The translations under genes were made by a program, and so were the position numbers. DNA of 64,000 nucleotides from Stomatobaculum sp. F0698. Its GTDB lineage: Bacteria; Bacillota; Clostridia; Lachnospirales; Lachnospiraceae. The number at the start of each line of letters is the position of its first letter. Within the stretch, counting starts at the first letter, position 1. A model generated the notes under the pieces. The model saw only the letters and a list, made by a program, of their open reading frames with translations. It made no database searches and was not told the origin of the DNA. Below, piece by piece: positions 51,508-60,171 of this stretch. The DNA lies in assembly GCF_030644385.1 (NCBI RefSeq), contig NZ_CP130060.1, forward strand, positions 1,116,001 through 1,180,000, read 5' to 3'.

Positions 51508-51750
51508 TCAACGCGGTGATAAAAGCAAATCCAAATTCATGCCAAGCCCAAAAACGTTCGCGTCCAAGTCGTATATTTCCAACTGATTTTTTATGGTATC
51601 CAGCACCTCATAGTAAGCCAGCGCGCGCCCGTCCTTGAAAGCGTCCTTCGGATTTTGCCTCGCTTCCGAGACCGCACACAGCGCTTGCTCCAGAATACTA
51701 TGAATGGCTGCTTTCAATGCCTCGTCCGCAAGTTCCTGTGTTTCTCTCAT
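51508..51750 (-). CDS. Small hypothetical protein, paralogue B
   Basis: An 80-residue helical protein related to the downstream paralogue through FKDGRALAYYEVLDTIKNQL and the C-terminal FGLGMNLDLLLSPR. No family was recognised. The start follows GAGGTGAGCGG. The pair probably arose by tandem duplication. It has its own promoter 27 bp upstream. Confidence 0.65.
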   Translation of the reverse strand: MRETQELADEALKAAIHSILEQALCAVSEARQNPKDAFKDGRALAYYEVLDTIKNQLEIYDLDANVFGLGMNLDLLLSPR

Positions 51751-51776
51751 CTCCGCTCACCTCGCATCTTTCTATC

Positions 51777-51804
51777 ATTCTACATCGCTTGTGCAGTGAT
51801 TCAA
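51777..51804 (-). promoter_or_regulatory. Promoter of the small paralogue pair
   Basis: TTGAAT, a 16-bp spacer and TAGAAT on the minus strand, 27 bp upstream of the first gene. Confidence 0.6.
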
Positions 51805-51831
51805 AGCGTCATTCCCAAAAAACACAAAAAT

Positions 51832-51865
51832 AAAAAAGCTGCCACAACAAGCCATAGCAGCTTTT
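51832..51865 (-). terminator. Hairpin with T run upstream of the paralogue promoter
   Basis: Stem arms aaaagctgc and gcagctttt with a 16-base loop, followed on the minus strand by a TTTTTTATTTTTG tract. It may back up the stronger terminator at 51951. Confidence 0.6.
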
Positions 51866-52276
51866 CACATATTAACCTTTTAACCTTTCACTTAATCGCA
51901 AAACCAGTCATCTAAACTAGATTCTATACTCACTTGCATAAAAAGAGCGCAAAAAAACAAGGTCTGCCGGGAAGGCAGGCCTTGGATTTTAAGAGTATTC
52001 TGTTTTGTGAGACTTCTTGCCAACCTTCTTCGCGTTGATAAGGCCGCTTACACTTGTTCAGCTTTTCCTTTCTTGCTAATATCATAATTCTTATTAGCAG
52101 GAAAGTACAGTCATCGCTATCTGTACCATCAAGTTCCTCTATCCATAGCCTTCAAACATAACTTGCATGTCTCTACCTGAACAATCTACATCAAGAACCC
52201 GGTATCAGCCGAACCACGCTCTGGCGCTATTTCAGCCATGATACACCCGATACGCTGTAATCTCGATTGCATACAG
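51866..52276. other. Gene-free region with several hairpins
   Basis: No open frame with a start site and family match was found. The minus strand shows three local hairpins (52130-52165, 52105-52126, 52064-52104) before a strong terminator at 51951-51984. One short plus-strand frame near 52199 reads GISRTTLWRYF, which resembles a resolvase helix-turn-helix, but it is only about 30 codons. Confidence 0.55.
51951..51984 (-). terminator. Strong terminator in the gene-free region
   Basis: An 11-bp stem with one mismatch (CAAGGTCTGCC and GGCAGGCCTTG) and a five-base loop is followed on the minus strand by seven T residues. It implies a minus-strand transcript from the hairpin region. Confidence 0.75.
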
Positions 52277-52316
52277 AAAAGCGCCTGCCACGAGATATTC
52301 CTCGTGGCAGGCGCTC
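52277..52316 (-). terminator. Terminator of the serS-guaB-apbE-yfhO operon
   Basis: A perfect 15-bp stem (AGCGCCTGCCACGAG and complement) with a six-base loop begins 15 bp after the yfhO stop. Short T runs flank it on both strands. Confidence 0.9.
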
Positions 52317-52330
52317 TTTGTTTCATAGAC

Positions 52331-55009
52331 TCAAATATCCTCTAAAAAGAGATAATCGGAACTTTCTTCTTCGCGCTGCGGCGCAGGCTGTGTTTCCGGG
52401 AATCCGTCCGCTCCCGCCGATGCGCGAAGTCCCGGCTCCGCAATCGGGTCCTGCAACATGGTCATGAGACTCTCCGCATGCATGCGCTCGGCCGCCTCAC
52501 TGAGCTCCCGATACAACGCCTCATAGCGTCTGGTCAGCCTTTTGCGGTAGCGCTTTTCGTAGGCGTTCTCATAGCGGCAAAGCAGCCAGAGGGCAAGCAG
52601 AGACAGGGCGCTTATCATTGCGCCGAGCTTCAGCCCCTCCGGGAAGTACCGGAAATGAATGTAATGCTTTCCGCTCGGAACGCGGAACGCAAGAAAGGCA
52701 TCCATGGCCTTCTCGGTCTTGACCGGCTTTCTGTCCACATACACTTTCCAGCCCTTGTCATAGGGGATGCTCGTAAAGAGCAGGGACGGCCCGTCCGCCT
52801 CGACCTCTGCGTTGATTGTGTTGTCCGTATAACTGTCTATCTGCATTCCGTGCTTCAGCATGGCCTGCCGGAGTTCTTTCAGTGCGTCGAAATCAAAGCG
52901 GTACACGACGACCGAGGGCTCGGGCTTATCGTCGGAAATCTCCGTAAAGTTGATGGTCTCTCCGGCCGTTCTGTGACCGAGCTCCATCATATAGCGCCGC
53001 TTTAAGTTGTCGTAGGTCTTATCGCGGTCCTCGAAAGACACTTTGATTTTATTCGCCTTCGCATTGGTCGCGAACGCAAAGTATAGACCGTCCTCGTCCA
53101 AAGTAAGGCTCTCTTGATTTCCGTTCTTTTGCGTCTCCACCGGAATCAGCACCGGATCCGAGTCAAAGAGACGGCAGAGATCGTTCTGCACATCCGCCGG
53201 ATTCTCGTAAGTTCTGCTCCAACTCTCCGTAAAATTGCCTTCTTCGACAAAGCCGAGCGGCATGGCATCACGATTCTCAAGCAACACCGTTGCGCCGGAT
53301 CGCAGCACTTCTTCCTGCTCCGGATCCGTTTTCTCATCCGATACAAAGGAATAGCGCACATCGAGAAGCGCATCCACCAGCGGGGTGGAGCCCGTGATGG
53401 AATATGCGTTCACCGAGGCCTCACAGCCGACCGAGCGGAGAAAATCGGTCATAGATTTATCCGCGGTCGAACTGAAGAGCGAGACCGAGTGGAAGTTTAA
53501 GAATGCGCCGTCATCCTTGCTCTTCCGCTCAAACTTTTTGAAGCGCACAAAGGGCACCTTCGGCACCGCCCGCTTTAAGGTCTGAATATCCGCATTGTCC
53601 GCGGTGTACTCCGTGCGGCTCGTCGTCGGTATGCTGGTGTACCCGAGGTTCAGGCTTGCTTCCAGAGTCACCAATAGGAGCAGTATCCAGAAGTAGTGCT
53701 CCCTTGCAAAGCGTCCGGATGCATAGGAGCGGAACAAAAGCGCATAGATTGCCGCGAGCAGAAAGGCAAGGTAAAAGACCCAGTAGCGGAAATGCTCTTC
53801 CGTCACAAGTTTCTCCGCCAAAAGGACAAAGAGAACCACCGCAGCAAAACTCAAAAAGAGCTCGCGGGGCGCAAAGCGCGGAAAGCGTTCAAGCGCCTGA
53901 AACGAGAGATAAAGCACCAGAAAGCAAAAGATAAAGCTCTGCCGCGCAGGAAGTGAATTCGGATAATGAAAACCGTGCCAGATGTAGTTCAGCACATTGA
54001 CCGAGAAGCTCGCAAAGAAAAAGAGCAAAAAGAAAGCGTAACCCACACGTTGCTTAATCGGCACCTCTCGGTTCGAGAAGTACAAAAGAAGCAGTTGCAA
54101 GGTAAACATGCCGCAGTAAATATTCGGCCAGTGATCAAGGCCTATCTCGCACTCCACAAAGGGCAGTTGCCGCGCCATCATATCAAAAATCGAAAAATAG
54201 CTCTCAAAGGTCTTCGGGAAGTTCATCTCTCCGGAAGCCGTAAGCCGCAGCGCAAAGATTTCCGGCATGAGAACCACCGCCGCAAGCCCCGCCGCAATGA
54301 GAGAGGCCAGTGCAAAGCGCCCCGCTGCTTTGAGTACATCCTCCCAACTCAGTTCCGCCGTAATCGCCTGAAAGATTGCATAAAAAATCAGGAAAAGGCA
54401 GATCATAATGGATATATAGTAGTTCGAAAGTATACTGAGTCCGAGACAGACGATATACTTGAGAGAACGCTCGCCGCGCACCAGCTCTTCCGCGCCGAGC
54501 AAAATCAGCGGGAAGAGGACAATGCAGTCAAGCCACATGACATTCCAGGAATAGGCTGCCATGTAGGCAGAGAAGGCATAAAGTATGCCGAAAATCGGCG
54601 CAAAGAGCCCGTCTCTCTTACTGTGCCGCAGCAGATAGTAGGTCATTGTGACCGAGGAGAGCGCCGTCTTTACGACAATCAAAAGCGTCACATACTCAAT
54701 CACAAAGCGCTTCGGAAAGAGCAGGACAAACCAGTTCAAGGGGCTTGCGAGGTAGTAAGCGTAAATCGCGGTAAAGTTGACCCCGAGTCCTATGTTCCAG
54801 CTGTAGAACAAACTGCCGCCGTGCTGAAGCTTATACTGAAACTCCGAAAAGAAGGGCGCATACTGGTGGTAGAGGTCGGTGCGAAGAAAGCTCTCCTCCC
54901 CGAAGGGATAAATGCCGCGCTGCAAAAACAAAAGCAGCATGGCAAACACAGGCACAAAAAAGGAAAGGAGTAGAATCCTCCTACGAGAACGTCTCTGTGT
55001 CATCGTCAT
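52331..55009 (-). CDS. yfhO: YfhO family membrane protein
   Basis: An 892-residue polytopic protein, about 14 membrane helices: one at 13-33, a cluster in 85-430 and one near 800-820. The extracytoplasmic part near 480-780 is soluble. The family signature lies in FGEESFLRTDLYHQYAPFFSEF near 32-53 (catalytic-type Asp as in GT-C enzymes). In Bacillus and Listeria, YfhO-type proteins transfer sugars to lipoteichoic acid from a lipid-linked donor. The C-terminus is charged. The start follows AAGGAG. It is the last gene of the serS-led operon, an unusual location for this family. Confidence 0.9.
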   Translation of the reverse strand: MTMTQRRSRRRILLLSFFVPVFAMLLLFLQRGIYPFGEESFLRTDLYHQYAPFFSEFQYKLQHGGSLFYSWNIGLGVNFTAIYAYYLASPLNWFVLLFPKRFVIEYVTLLIVVKTALSSVTMTYYLLRHSKRDGLFAPIFGILYAFSAYMAAYSWNVMWLDCIVLFPLILLGAEELVRGERSLKYIVCLGLSILSNYYISIMICLFLIFYAIFQAITAELSWEDVLKAAGRFALASLIAAGLAAVVLMPEIFALRLTASGEMNFPKTFESYFSIFDMMARQLPFVECEIGLDHWPNIYCGMFTLQLLLLYFSNREVPIKQRVGYAFFLLFFFASFSVNVLNYIWHGFHYPNSLPARQSFIFCFLVLYLSFQALERFPRFAPRELFLSFAAVVLFVLLAEKLVTEEHFRYWVFYLAFLLAAIYALLFRSYASGRFAREHYFWILLLLVTLEASLNLGYTSIPTTSRTEYTADNADIQTLKRAVPKVPFVRFKKFERKSKDDGAFLNFHSVSLFSSTADKSMTDFLRSVGCEASVNAYSITGSTPLVDALLDVRYSFVSDEKTDPEQEEVLRSGATVLLENRDAMPLGFVEEGNFTESWSRTYENPADVQNDLCRLFDSDPVLIPVETQKNGNQESLTLDEDGLYFAFATNAKANKIKVSFEDRDKTYDNLKRRYMMELGHRTAGETINFTEISDDKPEPSVVVYRFDFDALKELRQAMLKHGMQIDSYTDNTINAEVEADGPSLLFTSIPYDKGWKVYVDRKPVKTEKAMDAFLAFRVPSGKHYIHFRYFPEGLKLGAMISALSLLALWLLCRYENAYEKRYRKRLTRRYEALYRELSEAAERMHAESLMTMLQDPIAEPGLRASAGADGFPETQPAPQREEESSDYLFLEDI

Positions 55010-55035
55010 CGGCTGTCTTACTCCTTCCCCAAATG

Positions 55036-56046
55036 TTACGGATTTTTCCCGGGCTGTGCCCCTGCGGACGCAAGTATGCTTCCGTCTTCCAAAATTATAT
55101 AGCCGTAATAGCCCTCGGTCTTTTCGAGCAGGGCCATACCCTCTTCTCTTCCGAGCGAAAATACCGCAGTCGAAAGTGCGTCACATTCCGCGGAGCTCGG
55201 GCCCACAATGGTCACGGAGACCAGACCGTTCTGATACGGATAGCCGGTGCGCGGATTAAGAATATGATGATAGTGTACGCCGTCAAGGTCGAAAAAGCGC
55301 TCATAAACGCCGGATGAAACGACGGAGAGTCCGTCAATATCCAAAATCTTGACGACCTCGTTCGAGTGCTCCTCAGGCTTCCGAATCGCAATTTGGAAGG
55401 GCTTTCCCTTCGCTTTTTCCCCGATGCAAAGCACATTGCCCCCGAGATTGATAATGGCGCTCTTCACACCCTTCTCGACCAGAAAGTCCTTCAGGCGGTC
55501 CGCGATATAGCCCTTTGCCGTGGAACCGGAGTCAATCTGTGTAAAATCGTCCCCAAAGTCAATGACATCGCCGTCAATCCGAACATGACGGTAGTCCACC
55601 TTTGAAACCGCTGTTTCAATATCCGCTTCCGCGGGAACTTTTGCCTCACCGCCGGAAAAATTCCAGAGGGAGCTCAGCGGGAGCACCGTGACATCGAAAG
55701 CGCCGTCGGAAAGCTCGCTGTAACGCAGTCCCAGTTTTACCATATCAAGCATGGCGGGACTCGCCTTCCAAGTCGTGACACCGCTCCCGCGATGATTCAT
55801 ACGGTAGAGCTCACTCTCCGACTTGGTCGGTGAAAAAATCTCCTCGTATTGCTCCAGCAATTGAAAGGCCTCGTCGAGCACAGCCTCGTCCTGCTTGTCG
55901 TAGAGCGAAACCGCGATCACGGTATCAAAGAGAAAGCCGCTGCGCTCCAGCGGCTTTTTGCTCTCTTTTGTCCCGTGAAGGTGCCAAAGAATTCCGAGGA
56001 ACAGCGCCAGTACAAGGGCCAGCGCCGCAAGGGATTTCTTTTTCAC
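55036..56046 (-). CDS. apbE: FAD:protein FMN transferase (ApbE)
   Basis: A 336-residue ApbE protein with an N-terminal membrane segment (about 5-22), so the domain is extracytoplasmic. Landmarks are the FDTVIAVSLYD strand, LDMVKLGLRYSELSDGAFDVT near 110, DFGDDFTQIDSGSTAKGYIADRL near 175 and HHILNPRTGYPYQNGLVSVT near 265. It links FMN to Thr in flavoproteins such as RnfG/RnfD or NqrC. No Rnf gene is in the window. It starts at GTG, with AGGGGG four bases before; a TTG at 56061 overlaps the guaB stop. There is no lipobox Cys. Confidence 0.9.
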   Translation of the reverse strand: MKKKSLAALALVLALFLGILWHLHGTKESKKPLERSGFLFDTVIAVSLYDKQDEAVLDEAFQLLEQYEEIFSPTKSESELYRMNHRGSGVTTWKASPAMLDMVKLGLRYSELSDGAFDVTVLPLSSLWNFSGGEAKVPAEADIETAVSKVDYRHVRIDGDVIDFGDDFTQIDSGSTAKGYIADRLKDFLVEKGVKSAIINLGGNVLCIGEKAKGKPFQIAIRKPEEHSNEVVKILDIDGLSVVSSGVYERFFDLDGVHYHHILNPRTGYPYQNGLVSVTIVGPSSAECDALSTAVFSLGREEGMALLEKTEGYYGYIILEDGSILASAGAQPGKNP

Positions 56047-56057
56047 ATATCCCCCTG

Positions 56058-57563
56058 TCAATTGGTCTGGTTATTGTTTCTGAGAATCACGTCGTGGCTT
56101 CCGCCCTCGACAATCGAGGTCGAAGAGACCACGGTAAGTCTTGCTTTCTCCTGCAATTCGGCAATCGAGAGTGCGCCGCAGTTGCACATGGTGGAACGCA
56201 CCTTATAGAGCGTGGTCTGCACACCCTCCGCAAGTGTACCCGCATAGGGCACATAGCTGTCGACGCCTTCCTCGAAGGTGAGCTTCTGCGCACCGCCGAG
56301 GTCATAGCGCTGCCAGTTCCGCGCGCGGTTGGAACCCTCGCCCCAGTACTCCTTGACATAATTGCCGTTGATGCGGAGCTTAGCCGTGGGACTCTCATCA
56401 AAACGGGCAAAATAACGGCCCAACATCACGAAGTCTGCACCCATCGCAAGCGCGAGGGTGATGTGGTAGTCGTGGACAATGCCGCCGTCCGAGCAAATCG
56501 GAACGTAGATGCCGGTCTGACGGAAGTAGTCATCTCTCGCCTTTGCGACCTCAATGACGGAGGTCGCCTGACCTCTGCCGATGCCCTTGGTCTCGCGGGT
56601 GATGCAGATGGAGCCGCCTCCGATTCCGATCTTCACGAAATCCGCACCTGCCTTTGCGAGGAAAAGAAAACCTTCGCGATCCACGACGTTGCCGGCACCG
56701 ACTTTGACGCGGTCTCCGTACTTAGCGCGTATCCAGGAGATGGTTCTCTCCTGCCATTCCGAATAGCCTTCGGAGGAGTCGATGCAGAGCACATCGACGC
56801 CTGCCTCGACCAAAGCCGGAACGCGGGTCTCATAGTCTCTCGTGTTGATACCGGCCCCGACAATATAAGACTTGTTCTCGTCGAGGAGCTCGTTCACATT
56901 CTCCTTGTGGCTGTCGTAGTCCTTGCGGAACACCATGTACTGTAGTCTGCCCTCGTCGTCGATGAGCGGCAGGGAGTTGATCTTGTTGTCCCAGATGATG
57001 TCGTTGCAATCGTGGAGGCTCGTAGTGCTCGGTGCCGTGACAAGGCGCTCAAGCGGTGTCATGAACTCCTTGACGCTCATATCCATGGACATACGGGAGA
57101 GGCGATAATCGCGGCTCGCGACAATGCCGAGCAGCTTGCCGTGCGCAGTGCCGTCATCCGTGATTGCGACCGTCGAGTGTCCGGTCTCATTCTTCAGCTC
57201 GAGCACATCCGCGAGCGTAGCGGTCGGCGGGAGGTTCGAATCCGAAGTCACAAAGCCCTTCTTGTACTGCTTGACACGGCGCACCATGTCTGCCTCCTCC
57301 TCAACGCTCTGGGAGCCGTAGATAAAGGAGACACCGCCCTGTCTTGCGAGCGCAATGGCCAACTTATCGCCGGAGACAGACTGCATGATTGCAGAGACCA
57401 TCGGAATGTTCATCTCGAGCGGGCACTGCTCCTCGCCCTTGCGGAAACGCACCAGCGGGGTCTTAAGACTTACCGCAGTCGGAACACACTGCGCGGAACT
57501 GTATCCCGGAACCAGAAGATACTCTCCGAATGTTCTCGACGGTTCCTCAAAATAGTACGCCAT
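56058..57563 (-). CDS. guaB: IMP dehydrogenase
   Basis: A 501-residue enzyme of full IMPDH length; oxidises IMP to XMP with NAD in guanine nucleotide synthesis. A CBS domain pair lies within residues 100-220, giving the usual regulation. The catalytic loop is [18 protein letters not shown] near 320-337: the Cys nucleophile is present, and the ICIT spelling follows eukaryote-type rather than typical bacterial GSICTTR. The flap and [10 protein letters not shown] near 410 are intact. It resembles kinetoplastid-type IMPDH in that loop, from memory. The start follows AAGGAG. It lies 15 bp downstream of serS. Confidence 0.93.
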   Translation of the reverse strand: MAYYFEEPSRTFGEYLLVPGYSSAQCVPTAVSLKTPLVRFRKGEEQCPLEMNIPMVSAIMQSVSGDKLAIALARQGGVSFIYGSQSVEEEADMVRRVKQYKKGFVTSDSNLPPTATLADVLELKNETGHSTVAITDDGTAHGKLLGIVASRDYRLSRMSMDMSVKEFMTPLERLVTAPSTTSLHDCNDIIWDNKINSLPLIDDEGRLQYMVFRKDYDSHKENVNELLDENKSYIVGAGINTRDYETRVPALVEAGVDVLCIDSSEGYSEWQERTISWIRAKYGDRVKVGAGNVVDREGFLFLAKAGADFVKIGIGGGSICITRETKGIGRGQATSVIEVAKARDDYFRQTGIYVPICSDGGIVHDYHITLALAMGADFVMLGRYFARFDESPTAKLRINGNYVKEYWGEGSNRARNWQRYDLGGAQKLTFEEGVDSYVPYAGTLAEGVQTTLYKVRSTMCNCGALSIAELQEKARLTVVSSTSIVEGGSHDVILRNNNQTN

Positions 57564-57578
57564 CTGCTTCTACTCCTT

Positions 57579-58862
57579 TCAAGCTCTCAGCTCAGACTTG
57601 CCGCCCATGTAGGGACGAAGTGCTTCGGGAATGCGAACCGATCCGTCCGCCTGCAAATTGTTCTCAAGGAAGGCAATCAGCATGCGCGGCGGTGCGACGC
57701 AGGTATTGTTCAGGGTATGTGCGAGGTACTTCTTGCCGTCCGCGCCCTTCACACGGATGCGGAGACGGCGCGCCTGCGCATCGCCGAGATTTGAGCAGCT
57801 GCCCACCTCAAAGTACTTCTTCTGGCGCGGGCTCCACGCCTCGACATCGCAGCTCTTAACCTTTAAGTCCGCGAGATCGCCGGAGCAGCACTCAAGCGTT
57901 CTGACCGGAATATCCAGGCTCCGGAAGAAATCCACCGTGTTCTGCCAGAGCTTCTCGTACCAATGCATCGACTCCTCCGGCTTGCAGATGACAATCATCT
58001 CCTGCTTCTCGAACTGGTGAATGCGGTACACACCGCGCTCTTCAATGCCGTGTGCGCCCTTCTCCTTGCGGAAGCAGGGGGAGAAAGAGGTCAGCGTATA
58101 GGGGAGCTTTTCCTCCTCGTTCAGGCTGTCAATGAAGCGGCCTATCATGGAGTGCTCGCTGGTGCCGATCAGGTAGAGATCCTCACCCTCGATTTTATAC
58201 ATCATTGCATCCATCTCGGGAAAGCTCATCACGCCGGTCACGACATCGGAGTGAATCATGTAGGGCGGAATTACATAGGTGAATCCGCGATCGATCATAA
58301 AGTCGCGCGCGTAGCTCAGCACCGCAGAGTGCAGTCTCGCGACATCGCCGAGCAGGTAGTAGAAACCGTTGCCCGCAACCTTGCCGGCTGCCTCTAAGTC
58401 AATGCCGTTTAAACGCTCCATAATCTCGGTGTGGTAAGGAATCTCAAAGTCCGGAACCACAGGCTCGCCGTAGCGCTGCACTTCCACGTTGCAGGAATCG
58501 TCCTTGCCGATCGGCACGGAGGGATCCATCATCTGCGGAATGGTGAGCATAATATCACGGATTCGCGCCGCGATCTCTGCCTCTCTGGGCTCAAGCTCCG
58601 AGAGGCGCGCATTGATTGCGGCCACTTCCTGTTTTGCCGCCTCTGCCTCTTCCTTCTTTCCCTGCCCCATCAGAGCGCCTATGCTTTTCGAGATTTTATT
58701 TCGGTCGCTGCGAAGCTGATCCGCCTCCGCCTGTGTCTTGCGACTCTCTTCGTCGAGCGCAATTACCTCATCGACCAGCGGGAGCTTTTGCTCCTGAAAC
58801 TTCTTTCGAATGTTCTCCTTCACTGCCTCCGGATTTTCCCGCAGGAACCGAATATCTATCAT
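57579..58862 (-). CDS. serS: Seryl-tRNA synthetase
   Basis: A 427-residue class II synthetase of normal length. The N-terminal helical arm (about 1-105) is a coiled coil that holds the tRNA-Ser long arm. Motif 1 lies near 200, motif 2 is FRKEKGAHGIEERGVYRIHQ near 265-285, and motif 3 is the C-terminal NNTCVAPPRMLIAFLENN near 380-397. It charges tRNA-Ser (and tRNA-Sec where present). The start follows GGAGGAGAAAAGG. It leads the serS-guaB-apbE-yfhO operon. Confidence 0.97.
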   Translation of the reverse strand: MIDIRFLRENPEAVKENIRKKFQEQKLPLVDEVIALDEESRKTQAEADQLRSDRNKISKSIGALMGQGKKEEAEAAKQEVAAINARLSELEPREAEIAARIRDIMLTIPQMMDPSVPIGKDDSCNVEVQRYGEPVVPDFEIPYHTEIMERLNGIDLEAAGKVAGNGFYYLLGDVARLHSAVLSYARDFMIDRGFTYVIPPYMIHSDVVTGVMSFPEMDAMMYKIEGEDLYLIGTSEHSMIGRFIDSLNEEEKLPYTLTSFSPCFRKEKGAHGIEERGVYRIHQFEKQEMIVICKPEESMHWYEKLWQNTVDFFRSLDIPVRTLECCSGDLADLKVKSCDVEAWSPRQKKYFEVGSCSNLGDAQARRLRIRVKGADGKKYLAHTLNNTCVAPPRMLIAFLENNLQADGSVRIPEALRPYMGGKSELRA

Positions 58863-58911
58863 GCCTTTTCTCCTCCTAAGCACTTCTTTGCCCGCAAAAA
58901 AGATTTAACCG

Positions 58912-58940
58912 ATTATACACCGAAAACGAAAGCTAGACAA
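58912..58940 (-). promoter_or_regulatory. Promoter of serS
   Basis: TTGTCT, a 17-bp spacer and TATAAT on the minus strand, about 50 bp upstream of the start. Its -35 lies inside the stem of the upstream terminator. Confidence 0.75.
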
Positions 58941-58963
58941 GCAGGGGGACTTCCCCGCTTGTC
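58936..58963 (-). terminator. Hairpin after the COG2426 gene
   Basis: GACAAGC-A-GGGG pairs with CCCC-GCTTGTC. It is 10 bp after the COG2426 stop, but the T tract is weak, and the right arm also contains the serS -35 element. Confidence 0.5.
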
Positions 58964-58972
58964 CTCTCCGGT

Positions 58973-59473
58973 TCAGTGAAACAAAAGTCCCAACAAGCCG
59001 TAAGAAACAACGGACATGATAAAGGTGGCCAGGAGTACGCCGAGCGAAATCGCAAGCATCGCCTTTTTAAAGTCCATTTCCATTAAACTGGCGACAAGTG
59101 CGCCTGTCCAACCGCCGGTTCCCGGAAGCGGAATTCCCACAAACAGCAGGAGACCCCAGAACTCGCCGCGTTTTAAACTCGCGGATTTATTCTGCGCGCG
59201 TTTTTCAAGCCACTCGACCAGGGGACGCGAAAACGAAAAACGGCGCATAAAATTCAAAATATGCCGCATAAAAAGCAGTACAAAGGGTATCGGGAGTATG
59301 TTCCCGAGAATGACCAGCGGTATTGCCTTTAAGAGATTCACCTTGAGCATGGACGCAAGTAACAAGCCGCCCCTGCACTCCAGTATGGGCAGCAGCGAGA
59401 CAATGAAGGTCACCGCCTCCGCCGAAATTTTATTGCCGAAGGTCGTCGCAAACCAGCTTACGGCATGATCCAT
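58973..59473 (-). CDS. Small multidrug export family protein (COG2426)
   Basis: A 166-residue membrane protein with four or five helices. The motif LPILECRGGLLLAS near 27-40 and PLPGTGGWTGALVASLM near 114-130 are conserved-looking. The family name is by annotation; transport of drugs has not been shown for most members. Translation starts within the last 16 bp of thiN, with GAGGAG just upstream, so it is the last gene of the prpC-prkC operon. Confidence 0.82.
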   Translation of the reverse strand: MDHAVSWFATTFGNKISAEAVTFIVSLLPILECRGGLLLASMLKVNLLKAIPLVILGNILPIPFVLLFMRHILNFMRRFSFSRPLVEWLEKRAQNKSASLKRGEFWGLLLFVGIPLPGTGGWTGALVASLMEMDFKKAMLAISLGVLLATFIMSVVSYGLLGLLFH

Positions 59474-60171
59474 TTTGACTCCTCTCTGTCACAGGTTTCC
59501 ATGATAAGGAGTCCCGACACAGGATCTCCCGAAAGTTCCAATTCCGCGCGCTCCGCCGTGATTTCATTGCTGACGGTGAGCGTCGGCGCCGTGTTATCGC
59601 AAAGACAAAAATCCCGGAGCGGATAGCGCACACCGCTCAACGCATGGATATTGACCGCGCCGCCGATTGGGAAAAAAGCGAGATAGGTTCCCCACTGCTC
59701 GCTTTTTTCAAGCAAAAACTTTCCTTCACTTGCGAGCACGCAGCGAATGCGATTTTGCGGATCGAGCAAAAAGAGCGAAACGCCCTTTTTCTTCCACGCA
59801 TAACAGAGGCGCATATTGGCAAGGCTGTGATCGCAGCGACCGCCGAGCGCCCCCAAAACATAAATTTCCGTATAACCCTTCTCTGCGACCGCCTCGACCG
59901 CAAGCGCGAGGTCGGAGTCATCCTTGACCGGATTGTGCCGCAGTACCTCAATATCGTCCCGACTTACATAGCGTTCCAAGAGCTCGGGTCTTACGGTGTC
60001 AAAATCTCCGACCAAGAGCCGGGGGGCGATTCCGAGGGCGTTAAAGGTCGTAAGGCCTCCGTCCGCAGCGACCATATACGGCATCCCGTTGTTTTGGCTT
60101 AAATGAGCAATCACACGCTCCGCAAAGACGGAGTCCACATGTGTGCTCGCAATCAAAAGAGCACAGCTCAT
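59458..60171 (-). CDS. thiN: Thiamine pyrophosphokinase
   Basis: A 237-residue enzyme that makes thiamine diphosphate from thiamine and ATP. Landmarks are VAADGGLTTFNALGIAP near 35-50, LLVGDFDTV near 53, KDDSDLALAVEA near 83-94 (ATP/metal Asp residues) and LGALGGRCDHSLANM near 107-121. The C-terminal domain forms the thiamine pocket. The start overlaps the rpe stop by 4 bp (ATGA), and the rsgA-rpe-thiN order is typical for Firmicutes. Confidence 0.93.
   Translation of the reverse strand: MSCALLIASTHVDSVFAERVIAHLSQNNGMPYMVAADGGLTTFNALGIAPRLLVGDFDTVRPELLERYVSRDDIEVLRHNPVKDDSDLALAVEAVAEKGYTEIYVLGALGGRCDHSLANMRLCYAWKKKGVSLFLLDPQNRIRCVLASEGKFLLEKSEQWGTYLAFFPIGGAVNIHALSGVRYPLRDFCLCDNTAPTLTVSNEITAERAELELSGDPVSGLLIMETCDREESKWIMP

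Noticed and set aside
52163..52262. Resolvase or transposase gene from GISRTTLWRYF reading on the plus strand
   Set aside because: The in-frame stretch is only about 30 codons with stops on either side and no catalytic domain. It could be a remnant, but the evidence is too thin to call a pseudogene.
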